Assembly: GCF_003369915.1 (NCBI RefSeq)
Contig: NC_046674.1
Span: 21,207,657-21,271,656 of the forward strand
Source: Drosophila miranda
Lineage: Eukaryota; Arthropoda; Insecta; Diptera; Drosophilidae
Reading direction: 5' to 3'
DNA length: 64,000 nucleotides
Shown: in pieces, positions 9,768-22,000 of the stretch
How the letters are laid out: each line of letters starts with the position of its first letter
How positions within the stretch are numbered: position 1 is the first letter of the stretch
Program-made: the position numbers and the translations under genes
The notes under the pieces: generated by a model
The model's database searches: none
What the model saw: only the letters and a program-made list of their open reading frames with translations
Told to the model about the DNA's origin: nothing

Positions 9768-10317
9768 GTAAGCGTTTACAATGAAAGTGCATTTATTTAA
9801 CAAAATGTAAAGATCCGCTGTGGTGCAATGCTTGCTGCGCGTCTGCTGATGAAAAGTTCTTGACCCAAATGCAGAAAATCAATAGAATCTGTAAAAACTT
9901 CTATAATCTTAAAATAAGAGTAAAATGCCTTTTTTTGACCGAGTGGTTACAAACGGGCGATAAAAAGTAGCTTTACGCCTCGCACACCAATACACGAACA
10001 GAAAAATTATGCCGGCTGTAATTTGTGCTCGGCGCGAATTTTCTAGATGACCGGTTCTTAGAACATCAACCTTGCATGTCCAACAAATGCTGGTTAATTA
10101 AAGATTTGCCTTAACTTAATTTTCTTGGCACACGTGCTTATTTAAATTCAGTCTTTTGCACTTGCCATGCACACAGCCACACATATGTCTGTGAATTTGC
10201 GAATTTGCAACTCATGCATACACTCATGTACATATGTTCCATCATCGAGAAAAATCGAAAAACGTGAATCAAACTTCGGCATGAATCAAATTTCAAAGAG
10301 GTCTTTGTTTCCACCTG

Positions 10318-10585
10318 GTTCTAGAAGTTTCCATTCGCGTGCTTGGATACCTATCCTATGCATAAACGGCTTCTGCACATGTAACTTGAACACATACACA
10401 CATGCAAACATATGTATGTACATATGCATACCCTGACCACAAAATTTTCAGCAAACTTTAGCCGTACATCAAACCACCAAAGAGCTGTGCTGTTGTCAAG
10501 GAGAATTTTCTTCTAGAAAGCTTCAATTAGATTGTTCTGGGGGTGATGTACGCATTGGACAACCCTATGCGCTCTAGAAACTTCC
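10318..10585 (+). promoter_or_regulatory. Hsp83: Heat-shock-element-like sites inside Hsp83 intron 1
   Basis: A perfect three-unit heat-shock element (GTTCT-AGAAG-TTTCC) occupies 10318-10332. A second site at 10511-10525 (TTCTAGAAAGCTTC) has one extra base between units. A third near 10572-10585 (CTCTAGAAACTTCC) has two perfect units plus a weak one. Their clustering in the intron of a heat-shock gene suggests an intronic enhancer, which is inference. Confidence 0.6.
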
Positions 10586-10837
10586 AGTAAATGTTAACTG
10601 GATGTACAATAGGTACATCCCTAAGCGTGCGAGTGTATGCGTGTTCGCTAACTGTAATGTATGTGTGTTCGTGTGCGAAAGAGAAAAAAAGGATGAGAAG
10701 TCTGCCATTTTGAAATACAAAGATTTTGTGCTAGGGGGGTGGGGAAATATGATTATCGAAAATGGTCAGTGAACAATGCAGCTGCATATTTAATGAGTTG
10801 TGACTAATTCTCGTGTGGTATTTTCTTGCTGTTCCAG

Positions 10838-12991
10838 ATGCCCGAAGAAGCTGAGACTTTCGCATTCCAGGCTGAGATTGCTCAGCTTATGTCGTTGATC
10901 ATCAACACATTCTACTCGAACAAGGAGATCTTCTTGCGTGAATTGATTTCGAACGCATCTGATGCCCTCGACAAGATCCGCTATGAGTCGCTGACTGATC
11001 CCAGCAAGCTCGACTCGGGCAAGGAGCTGTACATCAAGCTGATTCCCAACAAGACTGCTGGTACTCTGACCATCATTGATACCGGTATCGGCATGACCAA
11101 GTCCGACCTGGTGAACAACTTGGGAACCATCGCCAAGTCCGGCACCAAGGCTTTCATGGAGGCGTTGCAGGCTGGCGCTGACATTTCCATGATTGGCCAG
11201 TTCGGTGTGGGCTTCTACTCGGCCTACCTGATTGCTGACCGCGTGACTGTCACCTCGAAAAACAACGACGATGAGCAGTACGTCTGGGAGTCGTCCGCTG
11301 GCGGTTCGTTTACCGTGAAGGCCGACAACTCTGAGCCCCTGGGTCGCGGCACAAAGATTGTGCTCTACATCAAGGAGGATCAGACCGATTACCTTGAGGA
11401 GAGTAAGATCAAGGAGATCGTTAACAAGCACTCCCAGTTCATTGGTTATCCCATTAAACTGCTGGTGGAGAAGGAGCGCGAGAAGGAGGTCAGCGACGAC
11501 GAGGCTGATGATGAGAAGAAGGATGACGAGGCAAAGAAGGACATGGATACCGACGAACCCAAGATCGAAGATGTCGGCGAGGATGAGGATGCCGACAAGA
11601 AGGACAAGGATGGCAAGAAGAAGAAGACCATTAAGGAGAAGTACACCGAAGACGAGGAGCTGAACAAGACCAAGCCAATTTGGACCCGCAACCCCGATGA
11701 TATCTCCCAGGAGGAGTACGGCGAGTTCTACAAGTCCTTGACCAACGACTGGGAGGATCATCTGTGTGTGAAGCACTTCTCGGTCGAGGGTCAGCTGGAG
11801 TTCCGCGCCCTCCTCTTTATCCCCCGTCGCACTCCCTTCGATCTCTTCGAGAACCAGAAGAAGCGCAACAATATTAAGCTGTACGTGCGCCGTGTGTTCA
11901 TCATGGACAACTGCGAGGATCTCATTCCCGAGTACTTGAACTTCATCAAGGGAGTGGTCGACTCTGAGGATCTGCCCCTGAACATCTCTCGTGAGATGTT
12001 GCAGCAGAACAAGGTTCTGAAGGTGATCCGCAAGAATTTGGTGAAGAAGACCATGGAGCTGATCGAGGAGCTTACCGAGGACAAGGAGAACTACAAGAAA
12101 TTCTACGAACAGTTCAGCAAGAACTTGAAACTGGGTGTCCACGAGGACAGCAACAATCGCGCCAAGCTCGCCGATTTCCTGCGCTTCCACACATCTGCCT
12201 CTGGCGATGATTTCTGCTCTTTGTCGGACTACGTGTCCCGCATGAAGGAGAATCAGAAGCACGTCTACTTCATCACTGGCGAGTCCAAGGACCAGGTTAG
12301 CAACTCTGCCTTCGTTGAGCGTGTGAAGGCCCGCGGCTTCGAGGTTGTTTACATGACCGAGCCCATTGATGAGTATGTCATCCAGCACTTGAAGGAGTAT
12401 AAGGGCAAGCAGCTGGTGTCCGTCACCAAAGAAGGTCTGGAGCTGCCCGAGGATGAAGCCGAGAAGAAGAAGCGTGAGGAAGATAAGGCCAAGTTCGAGG
12501 GTCTCTGCAAGCTGATGAAGTCTATCTTGGACAGCAAAGTGGAAAAGGTGGTCGTCTCCAACCGTCTCGTGGACTCGCCCTGCTGCATCGTCACCTCGCA
12601 GTTCGGCTGGTCCGCCAACATGGAGCGTATCATGAAGGCCCAGGCTCTGCGCGACACCGCCACCATGGGCTACATGGCTGGCAAGAAGCAGTTGGAAATC
12701 AATCCCGACCATCCCATTGTTGAGGCCCTGCGCCAGAAGTCCGATGCCGACAAGAACGACAAGGCTGTCAAGGATCTGGTCATCCTTCTGTTCGAGACCT
12801 CGCTGCTGTCTTCAGGATTCTCTCTGGACAGCCCCCAGGTTCATGCCAGTCGCATTTACCGCATGATCAAGCTGGGTCTTGGCATCGATGAGGATGAGCC
12901 CATGACCACCGAGGACGCCCACAGTGGTGGAGATGCCCCCAGTCTGGTCGAGGACACCGAGGATGCCTCCCACATGGAGGAAGTCGATTAA
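10838..12991 (+). CDS. Hsp83: Cytosolic heat shock protein 90 (Hsp83)
   Basis: A single coding exon of 717 residues beginning [19 protein letters not shown], right after the acceptor CCAG. An in-frame codon at 10826 lies in the intron and is not the start. The N-terminal GHKL ATPase has E35 and N39 in [18 protein letters not shown]81 in DTGIGM and the lid [13 protein letters not shown] charged Lys/Glu/Asp linker (about 215-265) joins the middle domain. The C-terminal dimerisation domain ends in MEEVD, which docks TPR co-chaperones. The protein is the ATP-dependent chaperone of kinases and steroid-receptor-type clients in the cytosol. Codon use is strongly biased to C/G third bases, as expected for very high expression. 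It is convergent with the DUF167 gene at 13429. Confidence 0.99.
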   Translation: MPEEAETFAFQAEIAQLMSLIINTFYSNKEIFLRELISNASDALDKIRYESLTDPSKLDSGKELYIKLIPNKTAGTLTIIDTGIGMTKSDLVNNLGTIAKSGTKAFMEALQAGADISMIGQFGVGFYSAYLIADRVTVTSKNNDDEQYVWESSAGGSFTVKADNSEPLGRGTKIVLYIKEDQTDYLEESKIKEIVNKHSQFIGYPIKLLVEKEREKEVSDDEADDEKKDDEAKKDMDTDEPKIEDVGEDEDADKKDKDGKKKKTIKEKYTEDEELNKTKPIWTRNPDDISQEEYGEFYKSLTNDWEDHLCVKHFSVEGQLEFRALLFIPRRTPFDLFENQKKRNNIKLYVRRVFIMDNCEDLIPEYLNFIKGVVDSEDLPLNISREMLQQNKVLKVIRKNLVKKTMELIEELTEDKENYKKFYEQFSKNLKLGVHEDSNNRAKLADFLRFHTSASGDDFCSLSDYVSRMKENQKHVYFITGESKDQVSNSAFVERVKARGFEVVYMTEPIDEYVIQHLKEYKGKQLVSVTKEGLELPEDEAEKKKREEDKAKFEGLCKLMKSILDSKVEKVVVSNRLVDSPCCIVTSQFGWSANMERIMKAQALRDTATMGYMAGKKQLEINPDHPIVEALRQKSDADKNDKAVKDLVILLFETSLLSSGFSLDSPQVHASRIYRMIKLGLGIDEDEPMTTEDAHSGGDAPSLVEDTEDASHMEEVD

Positions 12992-13250
12992 ACTATCAGC
13001 TTTCTCAAACAAAACACATTCACACACCCACACACAACACACAAAAAATGTTTTGTTTCGACTGTTTGTAGCTTACGTTGACACAGGAGACTTTTTTCCA
13101 TTAACATTTTTGTCGCGTTATATGCGACAATTATACGCTTAGTCATCCCACACTCGCATGCAGAACAGAATCCGCCAGGTTCCCGAAAACTAACTTCAGA
13201 AGCAGTCGTTTTAAGAATTTCTAATTTAGAGTCCACATAATTTATGTAAA

Positions 13251-13256
13251 AATAAA
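13251..13256 (+). terminator. Hsp83: Hsp83 poly(A) signal
   Basis: AATAAA about 260 nt after the Hsp83 stop codon, before the convergent neighbour. Confidence 0.6.
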
Positions 13257-13428
13257 CTAAAGACTATACGCTCTAGTTTCTAGAACTGAAATTTATGTCT
13301 TAAGGTTTGATGACCAGATCGATCGATGATAAAACCAAATAAACAAACAAATTGTGTTTTCAAATGCATATCTATGAACATTTTTAATGGATCGAATCTG
13401 TTAAAAACTAACTGGGAGGGGAGAGGCC

Positions 13429-13842
13429 TTACGATTCACATTCCTTGCGCAGCAGCTGCTGAATGGACTCCACCGTCGATGCACCCTTGCTGATCAGTAT
13501 GATCTTGTTGCGGGACCGCGATCCCTTGTCCAGGGAGACATCGCTCTTGCGCAGCCCCAGGACCTTGGATAGAAATTTTACCAGCTCTGCATTGGCTTCT
13601 CCTTCACTGGGCGGTGCGGCTATTTGGACGCCAACGCCTTCAAGATCAATGTTCGTAATGCCATTGTGCTTGGCTCCAGGTTTGGCAAGTATTTTAATGC
13701 ATATATTGCCACTTTTATCCACGGTGACTGGACTGTCGTTTGCCGGCGCCGGCTTTGTGTTCGTATTTTCGACGCCGGACTTTGCTTTTCCCTTATTCTT
13801 TGACATTAATTGTGCATTGACTGATGCAAATAAACGCCGCAT
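13429..13842 (-). CDS. DUF167/UPF0235 (YggU-like) small protein
   Basis: Intronless, 137 residues. The family signature is complete: [12 protein letters not shown] near 53-64, then [20 protein letters not shown] and a closing [11 protein letters not shown]. Members of this alpha/beta family (human C15orf40 is related) have no firmly known reaction. A possible internal start at MSKNKGK (codon 13) would remove a short [12 protein letters not shown] leader that looks like a weak mitochondrial presequence. The gene sits tail to tail with Hsp83, the same pairing expected in D. melanogaster. Confidence 0.85.
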   Translation of the reverse strand: MRRLFASVNAQLMSKNKGKAKSGVENTNTKPAPANDSPVTVDKSGNICIKILAKPGAKHNGITNIDLEGVGVQIAAPPSEGEANAELVKFLSKVLGLRKSDVSLDKGSRSRNKIILISKGASTVESIQQLLRKECES

Positions 13843-13959
13843 TGGCTAATCAATAGGGTTTCCTCACAATATTTAATTTTAAACGCATTTTTTCCAAAGT
13901 GTGTCGTCGTCGGCGACACCAATCAGCTGTTTATGTTTCTACCTAGAGATGGACCATTT

Positions 13960-14380
13960 CTACAAAACTGTGACTTCTCACAAGTATTTTAAATGGTGTA
14001 GTCACAGAAAAGCTTGACACTTTAAAATGATTTTTATATAGCTGGTCTTGGTGTGAGAATAGAAAACAAGAGACAGATGTTAAAAAAAAATGTAAAGAAA
14101 AATAAAAAAAGATAAAATCGATTGCAAAAATTTCCTAAGCGGTTCGACCAAATGGTGTCAAACAGCGATACCAAACAACATATAGAATATATTGTATAAA
14201 TTACATAAACCATAGCTCACATAGATACTGACTGAGTACCAGGTATTAAGTAGACCTGCGCCTTTTCCGCGGCTTACAACTTTCCCCCTCGTTTAAATTA
14301 TATTAATAAAATAGGAATATTTTGAATAGCTGTCACAGTTAGTTGCGAAATCCAACCCCTAGAATCCTAGAAAAAAAATT
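13960..14380 (-). mobile_element. DINE-1/SGM-like non-autonomous Helitron fragment
   Basis: On the minus strand it shows the ordered landmarks shared with other copies here: AACTAACTGTGACAGCT, CCGCGGAAAAGGCGC, CCTGGTACTCAGTCAGTAT, ACATCTGTCTCTTG and TCTCACACCAAGACCAGC. The match to the element at 27535-27775 is clear. The coding potential is nil. Confidence 0.65.
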
Positions 14381-15006
14381 TAAACTGAAAAATAAAGATT
14401 ACATTGTAGTCTATATACAATAAGAAATTTAATTAGGTAATTTCGCTTCTACAGAATTACAATCTCATCCCCATTTAATAATAAAGTCAGAGTCCTTAGG
14501 TAAAAAATTATCATATATTATTCATCATTATTATGTATGTACTCTTAGTTACTTCTCTATTAGTTTTCGCTTTGGAAAACAACGCTTAAACACTTTGCAC
14601 TATTTAAAACTGCATTGAGAAGCATCTTAGAAATGCATTCTATCGTCAATAAAATTGTGACTGCCACCAACACAATCAGCAATAGTTCAGTTAATTCGTA
14701 AGTGTACAGAGAGAATTGCAGGAATGCACATAATTTTCAGTTTTTTTTTTAGCTTAAAATTAATACAAAATGCGTAAAATGGACTTGAATTTTGCCTCTG
14801 TTGACAGAGTTTCATATTGCAAACCTAAATTGAACTGGAAAGCAAAGTTTTTGAAGCTCATCCTCAGCGGACGTTGCACATATTGCCGGGGATAGTTATA
14901 ATTCAGCTATTAAAGGATTTTTGGGAAGGATATAGAATTTAGATCCGGAGGTCCAGAAAGAAGTATCTTCAGTTGTTTATTGCTACAGTCCGTCATCTGG
15001 AACCAT
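14381..15006. other. Intergenic / probable RAMP4 3' UTR
   Basis: The right part (about 14600-15006) lies directly downstream of the RAMP4 stop on the minus strand and is probably its 3' UTR. Nothing else was recognised. Confidence 0.4.
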
Positions 15007-15504
<498 letters not shown>

Positions 15505-16059
15505 TTTATGTGTTGTTGTGAAGCTCTGTGAAATAGAGAGAGATGCATTATATACTTAGTTTTCAATAAATTGAATTTTAAAGACTTGACTGAGACTCTT
15601 TCTGTCGCACTTAAAATTCCTTTGTTCACTCGTTCAGGCTACGATTTTAAGTGAAATCTGTTCTGATTTTTATAATATTTCTCCAAGCAGCCCAGCTTAC
15701 CTTTCAGCCCAAAAATAAAACGAATGTGAAAGCGAACGACGCGACACGTATGAAGAACCCACTGACAGCTCGGTGACAGCCAGGGATGTCATTCGTAGGT
15801 GTAATCGGTGGTGGTTGCATGGTTATCGACAATCGTTTAACGTCCAGCTGATGTCTGGGGCGGCTATTATTTACACTTTTTTGCATAAAAACCGTGAAAC
15901 AAATTGGAGCCCTAAGGCCGGGACGTAGCAAGGTGTCCTGAAAGTACATGTTACCAGTGTCATAAGTCGGTGCGACACGTGAAGTTCCCAAAAACTGTAA
16001 TTCGCGACCAGCCTTGGGACAGGCAGGGCAGCAAACTACAATCACACAAACACAAAACT
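15505..16059. promoter_or_regulatory. Divergent promoter region RAMP4 / gryzun
   Basis: Both genes point away from this 555-nt interval. A TATCGA half-DRE lies near 15823 and there is no TATA box close to either ATG. It probably holds two TATA-less housekeeping promoters. Confidence 0.45.
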
Positions 16060-19000
16060 ATGACGATTGATGCCACCGCTCTGCCGTCGGAGTTGCTCGT
16101 GACCCCTCAGCCACTGATTGGCTTCTGCGGCCTGGACACTGCGCGGCAGGGCGTGCACAAGGCCATCTGGGATGCGTTTAGCGGGAGTCTGCAACGAAAG
16201 GCGGCGGATCGCGCTGCGGTCCAATACAAGTTGCTACCTCCGAACTATGAGTTTCCAGTGGCCAAGCCCAAGAGGGCCTCCTACGAGTGGTACCATCCCA
16301 AGGGCATACTGAAGCGGAACTGGATGCTAAAGCACCTGCATGTACTGCCCTCTGTGGTGGTCCTGTTCCAGGACATGGAGTGGAACGATTTAGAATGGAC
16401 GGAGAAACAGGTGCAGTGTGCGGCCACTGTGCAGGCTCTAAAGAATGCTCTCCAAGAGCGAAATACTCGTCTGTGCCTAGTGCTTCTGCAGAAGGCAGCA
16501 CCGCTACCTCCTGGTGAGGATTTGCTGGCCGCAGAGCGAACTGCCAGTTTGACTTCAGCCTGCGGCATAACCAGCAAAATGTTATTCTTACTGCCGCATA
16601 CGGAGCACCTCATGGGCTACACGCTGCGTCTGGAGTCCGCGTTCCTGGACATGGCCCAGTCCTACTACGCCCTGATGTCGAAGAGAATACGCAATCATCG
16701 AGACCAGCTGTCGGCGGCGCATACTACCCTCAAGATACGTCACCAGTTCAAGCTCGGCTTTGTGGCGGAGATGCGGCAAGACTTCAGCACCGCCCAGAAG
16801 TAAGTTTTGTTTTGCTCTTGGTCTTTGCATAAAATTAAATCAAATCCATTATCCCGCAGACACTACTTCCAAGCCTATGCGAATCTGGATGAAATACGCA
16901 TCAACGATAGCAATTGCGTGGAGATCAAAACGCTGGCCGGGTTTCTCAACTACAAAATCTGTCGTCTCATGTTCAAGCTGAAAACCCCGCGGGATGCCAT
17001 CAACCAGTTCATTATTCATGTTGAGAAGTACAAGCCCCGCGTGGGGTTCAAGGATTTGGCATTTGAGCACTATGCCTGGCTAAGCACGCAGTAAGACGGA
17101 TCATTATTCTCATTCTCCCAATAGGTTTTCACAAATTTCATACTTTAAAATGCAAATATTCTTTGCAGACATTCTGTGTTCGCCGAGCTGTTCTGTGAGG
17201 CCATCAAAAATGGACTGCCTGCTCTTCAGACTCAGCATCCCGGCATCTATTACCACAAGGCAGCCGAGTATGTGATGAAACGACGCGATGCCGCCCAGCA
17301 AGCTTTTGCCGCTCTGCTTGACTCGGGCGAGGCAGCGCTCGCAACAAACAACCCAAACCCTTTGTCCCTGTACACGGAGTTCTTTGGCATCCGGGCCGTG
17401 AAAACAGGCGATCTTGTCGCCGAGCAGCAGGCTAATGTGCAGCTATGCGAACAGGAGCGCGGCTATAGCCATTCGGTGGCCATTATAGCTCTACTCAGCC
17501 AGGCCATGGCACAGTTCAAGATCTACAAGTGCCTCAGGTTTCGAAAGAAACTAGCTATTGATATGGCCGAGGAGTATCTACAAAGTGGGGATCATGCCAA
17601 GGCATTAACGTGAGTGTTGACATACTAATAGATGGAGTTACCTTTATTCGAATACTGTTTATTGCAGTCTATATTCGCTCATGCTGCCCGATTATCGACA
17701 AGAGAAGTGGTCGACTATTTTCACCGACGTCTTGCTCAAGACCTTGCGGTGTGCCCTGCTCTCGGCCTCCGTGGCGGACTACATAGCGTGCAGTATCGAA
17801 GCGTTGTCCCTACGCCACCAAAGCGAGCAGAAAGATAGGATTCTGCTACTGGATAACCTCTGGCAGGTCTACCAGGGTGTGCCGCCCATGCCCAGAACTC
17901 AATTAACCGAAGACGCTCTGGGCCTGTGGACCAGTGCATTGGCCTGCGTGAAATCTCCCATTCCAATCGATTTCGATAAGGTCAGCGACGTTTTGGAGAT
18001 GTGCGCCACATTCGAGCGAGTCCAATTAAACAACGACGACGTTCTGCAGCTGCAGCTCATAATCCGGTAAGTGATGTCTCCACATCCAATGGAAATAATA
18101 GTTGAAATAACCCCTGGTCTGATCTCCTCTCTAGTGTGCTCACAGACGTGCCTTTGAGGATAAGGAGCTTCCATGTGGTTCTTGCCGATGCCGGAAACAC
18201 CCAAAACAACTATAAACTAGAGGCGCTCAAGTATTTTTGCTTTCCAAATCTCCTGCAGCTGCGTACTCAGCAGCAGAGGCAGCAGCAGCCGCAACAGCAG
18301 CAGGAACTTGTGGATCAGCCAAAGGCCTTCGAGAAAAACACGATATTGGAACCAGGCTCGTATTATCAATTCTTCTGCAGTACCGAAGCGCAGCAATTCC
18401 ACGAAAACACCCAGCTGCGTATTGTCCGCGTGGAGGCTCTTATGGGGACCGATCAAATTGGCGCCCTGCTCACGTGCAGCTCCAATTACACACGCCATCC
18501 GTTTCGACACCACACGCGCAGTCGCGATCTCGATGACAACGTGACGATCAATCCGATTTGCTATATTGCGCCCACGTAGGTCAAACCGATTCGTACCGGA
18601 AGCTGAAATTGATTTCCGGACGATTGCATGCCACAATCAAGCATTTAATGCACCACTGAACACCGTTTGTTTTCGTTCCAGCTTCCATTTGGTCACGCAA
18701 ACAAACCTCGGCCATGGGCATGCCAATGGCACAGACGGGGAGCCAGAGGCAGCCACAAGAATGCTGGTCAACGAATACTATCCAGTTGTGATAAACATAT
18801 GCAATCCCTACAATGTCTACCTCATGAATGTGGGTGTACACATCAGTGTGCCTGGTGCCCTAAGGAACAGCGGTGAGTGCATCTAGGCTGCAAGACTATC
18901 CACACTATGAGTCTCTGTTAGACCTTGAATCTGTTCTAGAATGATACATATGTCCGCTTAGGCAGTTTATTGGGTTGGCTTGGCTTGGGTTGGGTTCTTT

Positions 19001-22000
19001 TACATATTCAATGCCTTATCGATGAAACTTCTAACAGTCTTGACACTCGTATAGACGCCTGGCGAGTTTCGGCGGCCACAGCCTATCCCCCACGAGACGA
19101 TACCGCACAGTTGGCCCTGGTAGGCGGCTGGTCCGCCCGAATCTCCTTCGCATGCATCCTTTACGCCAGGCACGGCGGCGCAGAACATCGTATTGGTGAT
19201 GGTGCCTCGTAGCTTGTATTGGCTCATGCAGCTCTTGCGAGGGATCAGGGCCACGTCCACGCTGCGCACCTGCATGGAGACACTCTTGCTGCGTTCCGAG
19301 ACTAGTCCCCATCCCGAGACCTTGATCAGCTCGCCGGCGTTCCAGCTGGAGTTGCACAGCTCGATGGTGGCTATCTTGGGCCCGGTCAGAGGTGTCTTCA
19401 GCTTTAGCACAGCCACGTCTGTGTGCAGGGTGCGGCTGCTGTACGCCTTGGGAGTGTACACCTTGGCCACGTCACTCCTAACGCCTGGCTCCGTGAGTCG
19501 CGTGGTGCCAGCCACCACCTGCATCCTAGCTGCTCCGACTCCCTTCACGCAGTGCGCCGCCGTGACCACGTGCGTTGGTGTGACCAGCGAGCCGCCGCAA
19601 ATGAAGTTTCCGCCAATGCGGAGGTTTATCAGATAGGGGACGGTACCAATATCCACCGGAATACCGCCCACAATACGGCTGTTCGCCTCGTTGGTGGCCA
19701 CGACAATTGGCAGCAGCCGAAGCAGAAGCAGCAGCAGGAGCAGGTGCAGGAGATGCCAGAGTCCCACTGGCATCTGTTGGCATCGGAGAAGCGTTCCCGC
19801 CCAGCGCTTACACACAGAAAATGCGAGTATTTGCGGCTGTGTTTCCGAGCAGCAGCTGCTCACTTGTGCAAACAGCTTCCAGTTCCGACTCGGGGCGCGC
19901 GTCTGTTTGCTGTGGCTTATATTTGTATGGCAGTGGGGTATAGATGGGTTCTTTTAGGAAGTCATCATTACAAAGCACACACACATATTATTTTATTGCG
20001 CAAATAATAATTACTTTAATCAAACCATTTTGTCTGGATTATCGCGACGAGTTCATCAGCCAAATGGAATTCGAATTGAAATTGAAGCCCGGCTAGAGCT
20101 GACTCTTTCTCATATCTCCCACAGTTTTACTGACCTTTTCGGGCGGAGGGATATGAGAATGCAGTTCAATATGGGTCATTACTCTGTTGAATCCCCAAGG
20201 CTAGCTGCCAATCTCCTGCAACGTTCTCTCGATGAAGGTGCGCACACGGACACTGGCCACACTGGTGTAGACTCCCGGGTAGGCCAAGCGGGCGCAGCCA
20301 AATCCCCAGGAGACAATGCCGCACACCTGACCGCGATACACGAGCGGACCGCCCGAATCGCCCGAGCACGAGTCCCTGAGGCCGCGCACCGAGGCGCAGA
20401 TCATGGAATCACTTATCTTGGCCACTCCGGCGTAAGACAGCCGGCACTCTGCTCCGGGCAGCATCCGCACCATGGCCGTACGAACCTGGACGGCGGGTTC
20501 GCGGTTGTTCTCGCGCGTCACTCCCCAGCCGCTGATCCTGGCATAGGCGTTGCTGTCCGGCGGCATGCGGCAGGCAGCAATGGTGGCCACGCTGCCAGCG
20601 GAGAGGGGAACGGACTCTCTCAGTTGCAGCAGGGCCACGTCCATGTCGAAATTGGTGGAAGAGTAGCTGGGCGAGAGGTGAAAGCTGGCCACGCCGCGCA
20701 CCACGGGCGACGCTTGGTCCAACCGACTGGCACCGGCATGGACCGTGTAGTCCTCGGGCTGAGCCCCATACACGCAGTGGGCCGCACTGAGCACGACGGT
20801 GGTCGAGAGCAGGGAGCCGCCGCATACGAAGAATCCTCCCTGGCGAAGGTACACCAGATACGGCACCTGTGCGATGCTCGTCTCCTTGCCGCCCACAATG
20901 CGGGGTCCACTGCGGGCGACAGCCATTGCGGTTTGGATGATGCAGAACAACCACAGCCACTCCATTACGTGCTCGGACTGTGGAGCATCTGATCGCCAGT
21001 CTCTGACCCATTTCAACCCACAATCAATCAATTTTTCAAATGATTATTATCGAATTAGTCGACTGCCATACAATGGGTGCAGCAAAGAGATTAACTCTAA
21101 TTTATTTCGATGGAGATTCCAATAGATTACACCCTGCAATGGCGCTCGAGGAGGTTCTGGAGCCAGTACTTGATGGGAGGGCTACTAAGTCGGGTGTAGA
21201 CGCCCGGAGAGCCACTTCCGCATCTATAGCCCCAGGAAACAATGCCTACGGGACGGCCTGCCTGGAGGATGGGTCCACCCGAGTCGCCCGTGCAGGCGTC
21301 TCCGCCATTCTCTCCAAGCGCACAGAACATGTTGTCGGTGATGGGATGCAACATGGTGCGGCGGCACACGTCCTGTGGCACCAGCCCCACGTAAACAGCC
21401 TGCAGACATTGGTTCCAGGTTGTTTTATATTCGTTTGTTATGCCCCAGCCTATGACTGTGAATTTCGCTGCCTTTGGCAGTTCGTTGAAGTCAATCTGGG
21501 GCAGACTTTCATTGGAAATGTTGAACGGTTGCTGCAGCCTGATCACGGCCACATCCGAGTCCGATTCGTCTTGAGGGGAATAGTGGGGCGACACCATGGA
21601 GAACGAGGCGCGGCGCACATCTTCAGCCGCCGACCCATCCCCCAAACACTGCAGCTGGGCGTGCACTGTCACGTCGTAGACGTGGCGACGGTTCTGCAGG
21701 CAATGGGCTGCCGTGACCACGCAGCTTGGTGTAGCCAGAAAACCGCCGCATCTGAAGCGACCGCCCCGCCGCAAGTTCACCAGAAAAGGATACGCCCCGA
21801 TGGGAGCGTCGTGGCCTCCATAGATTTTGATCAGCTGCGGCAAAGAGAGTCCGTGAAGCTGCCCGAAGAGGGCCAAGCAGGCCAGTAGTCGGAACATTTT
21901 CATATGCGGATCATCGAGCCGCAGCTTTTATGCGGTCCCAGCGTTCTGATAGCGTTCTGCCAGCGGCTGCCGCATTCCGCAGTAAATTGAGTGTCGATGG

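Noticed and set aside
9577-9792. Small minus-strand frame over Hsp83 exon 1
   Set aside because: It overlaps the promoter and 5' UTR and has no start context or homology.
10790-12712. A 640-codon open frame antisense to Hsp83
   Set aside because: It mirrors Hsp83 codon bias (few stop-compatible third bases); its Leu/Val/His-rich product has no domain and no splice or start context.
14140-14160. GGTTCGACC as a possible tRNA B box
   Set aside because: No A box or cloverleaf stems are present, and the string lies within a Helitron fragment.
20030-20992. A 320-codon plus-strand frame over protease 2
   Set aside because: It is antisense to a well supported protease and has no family features.
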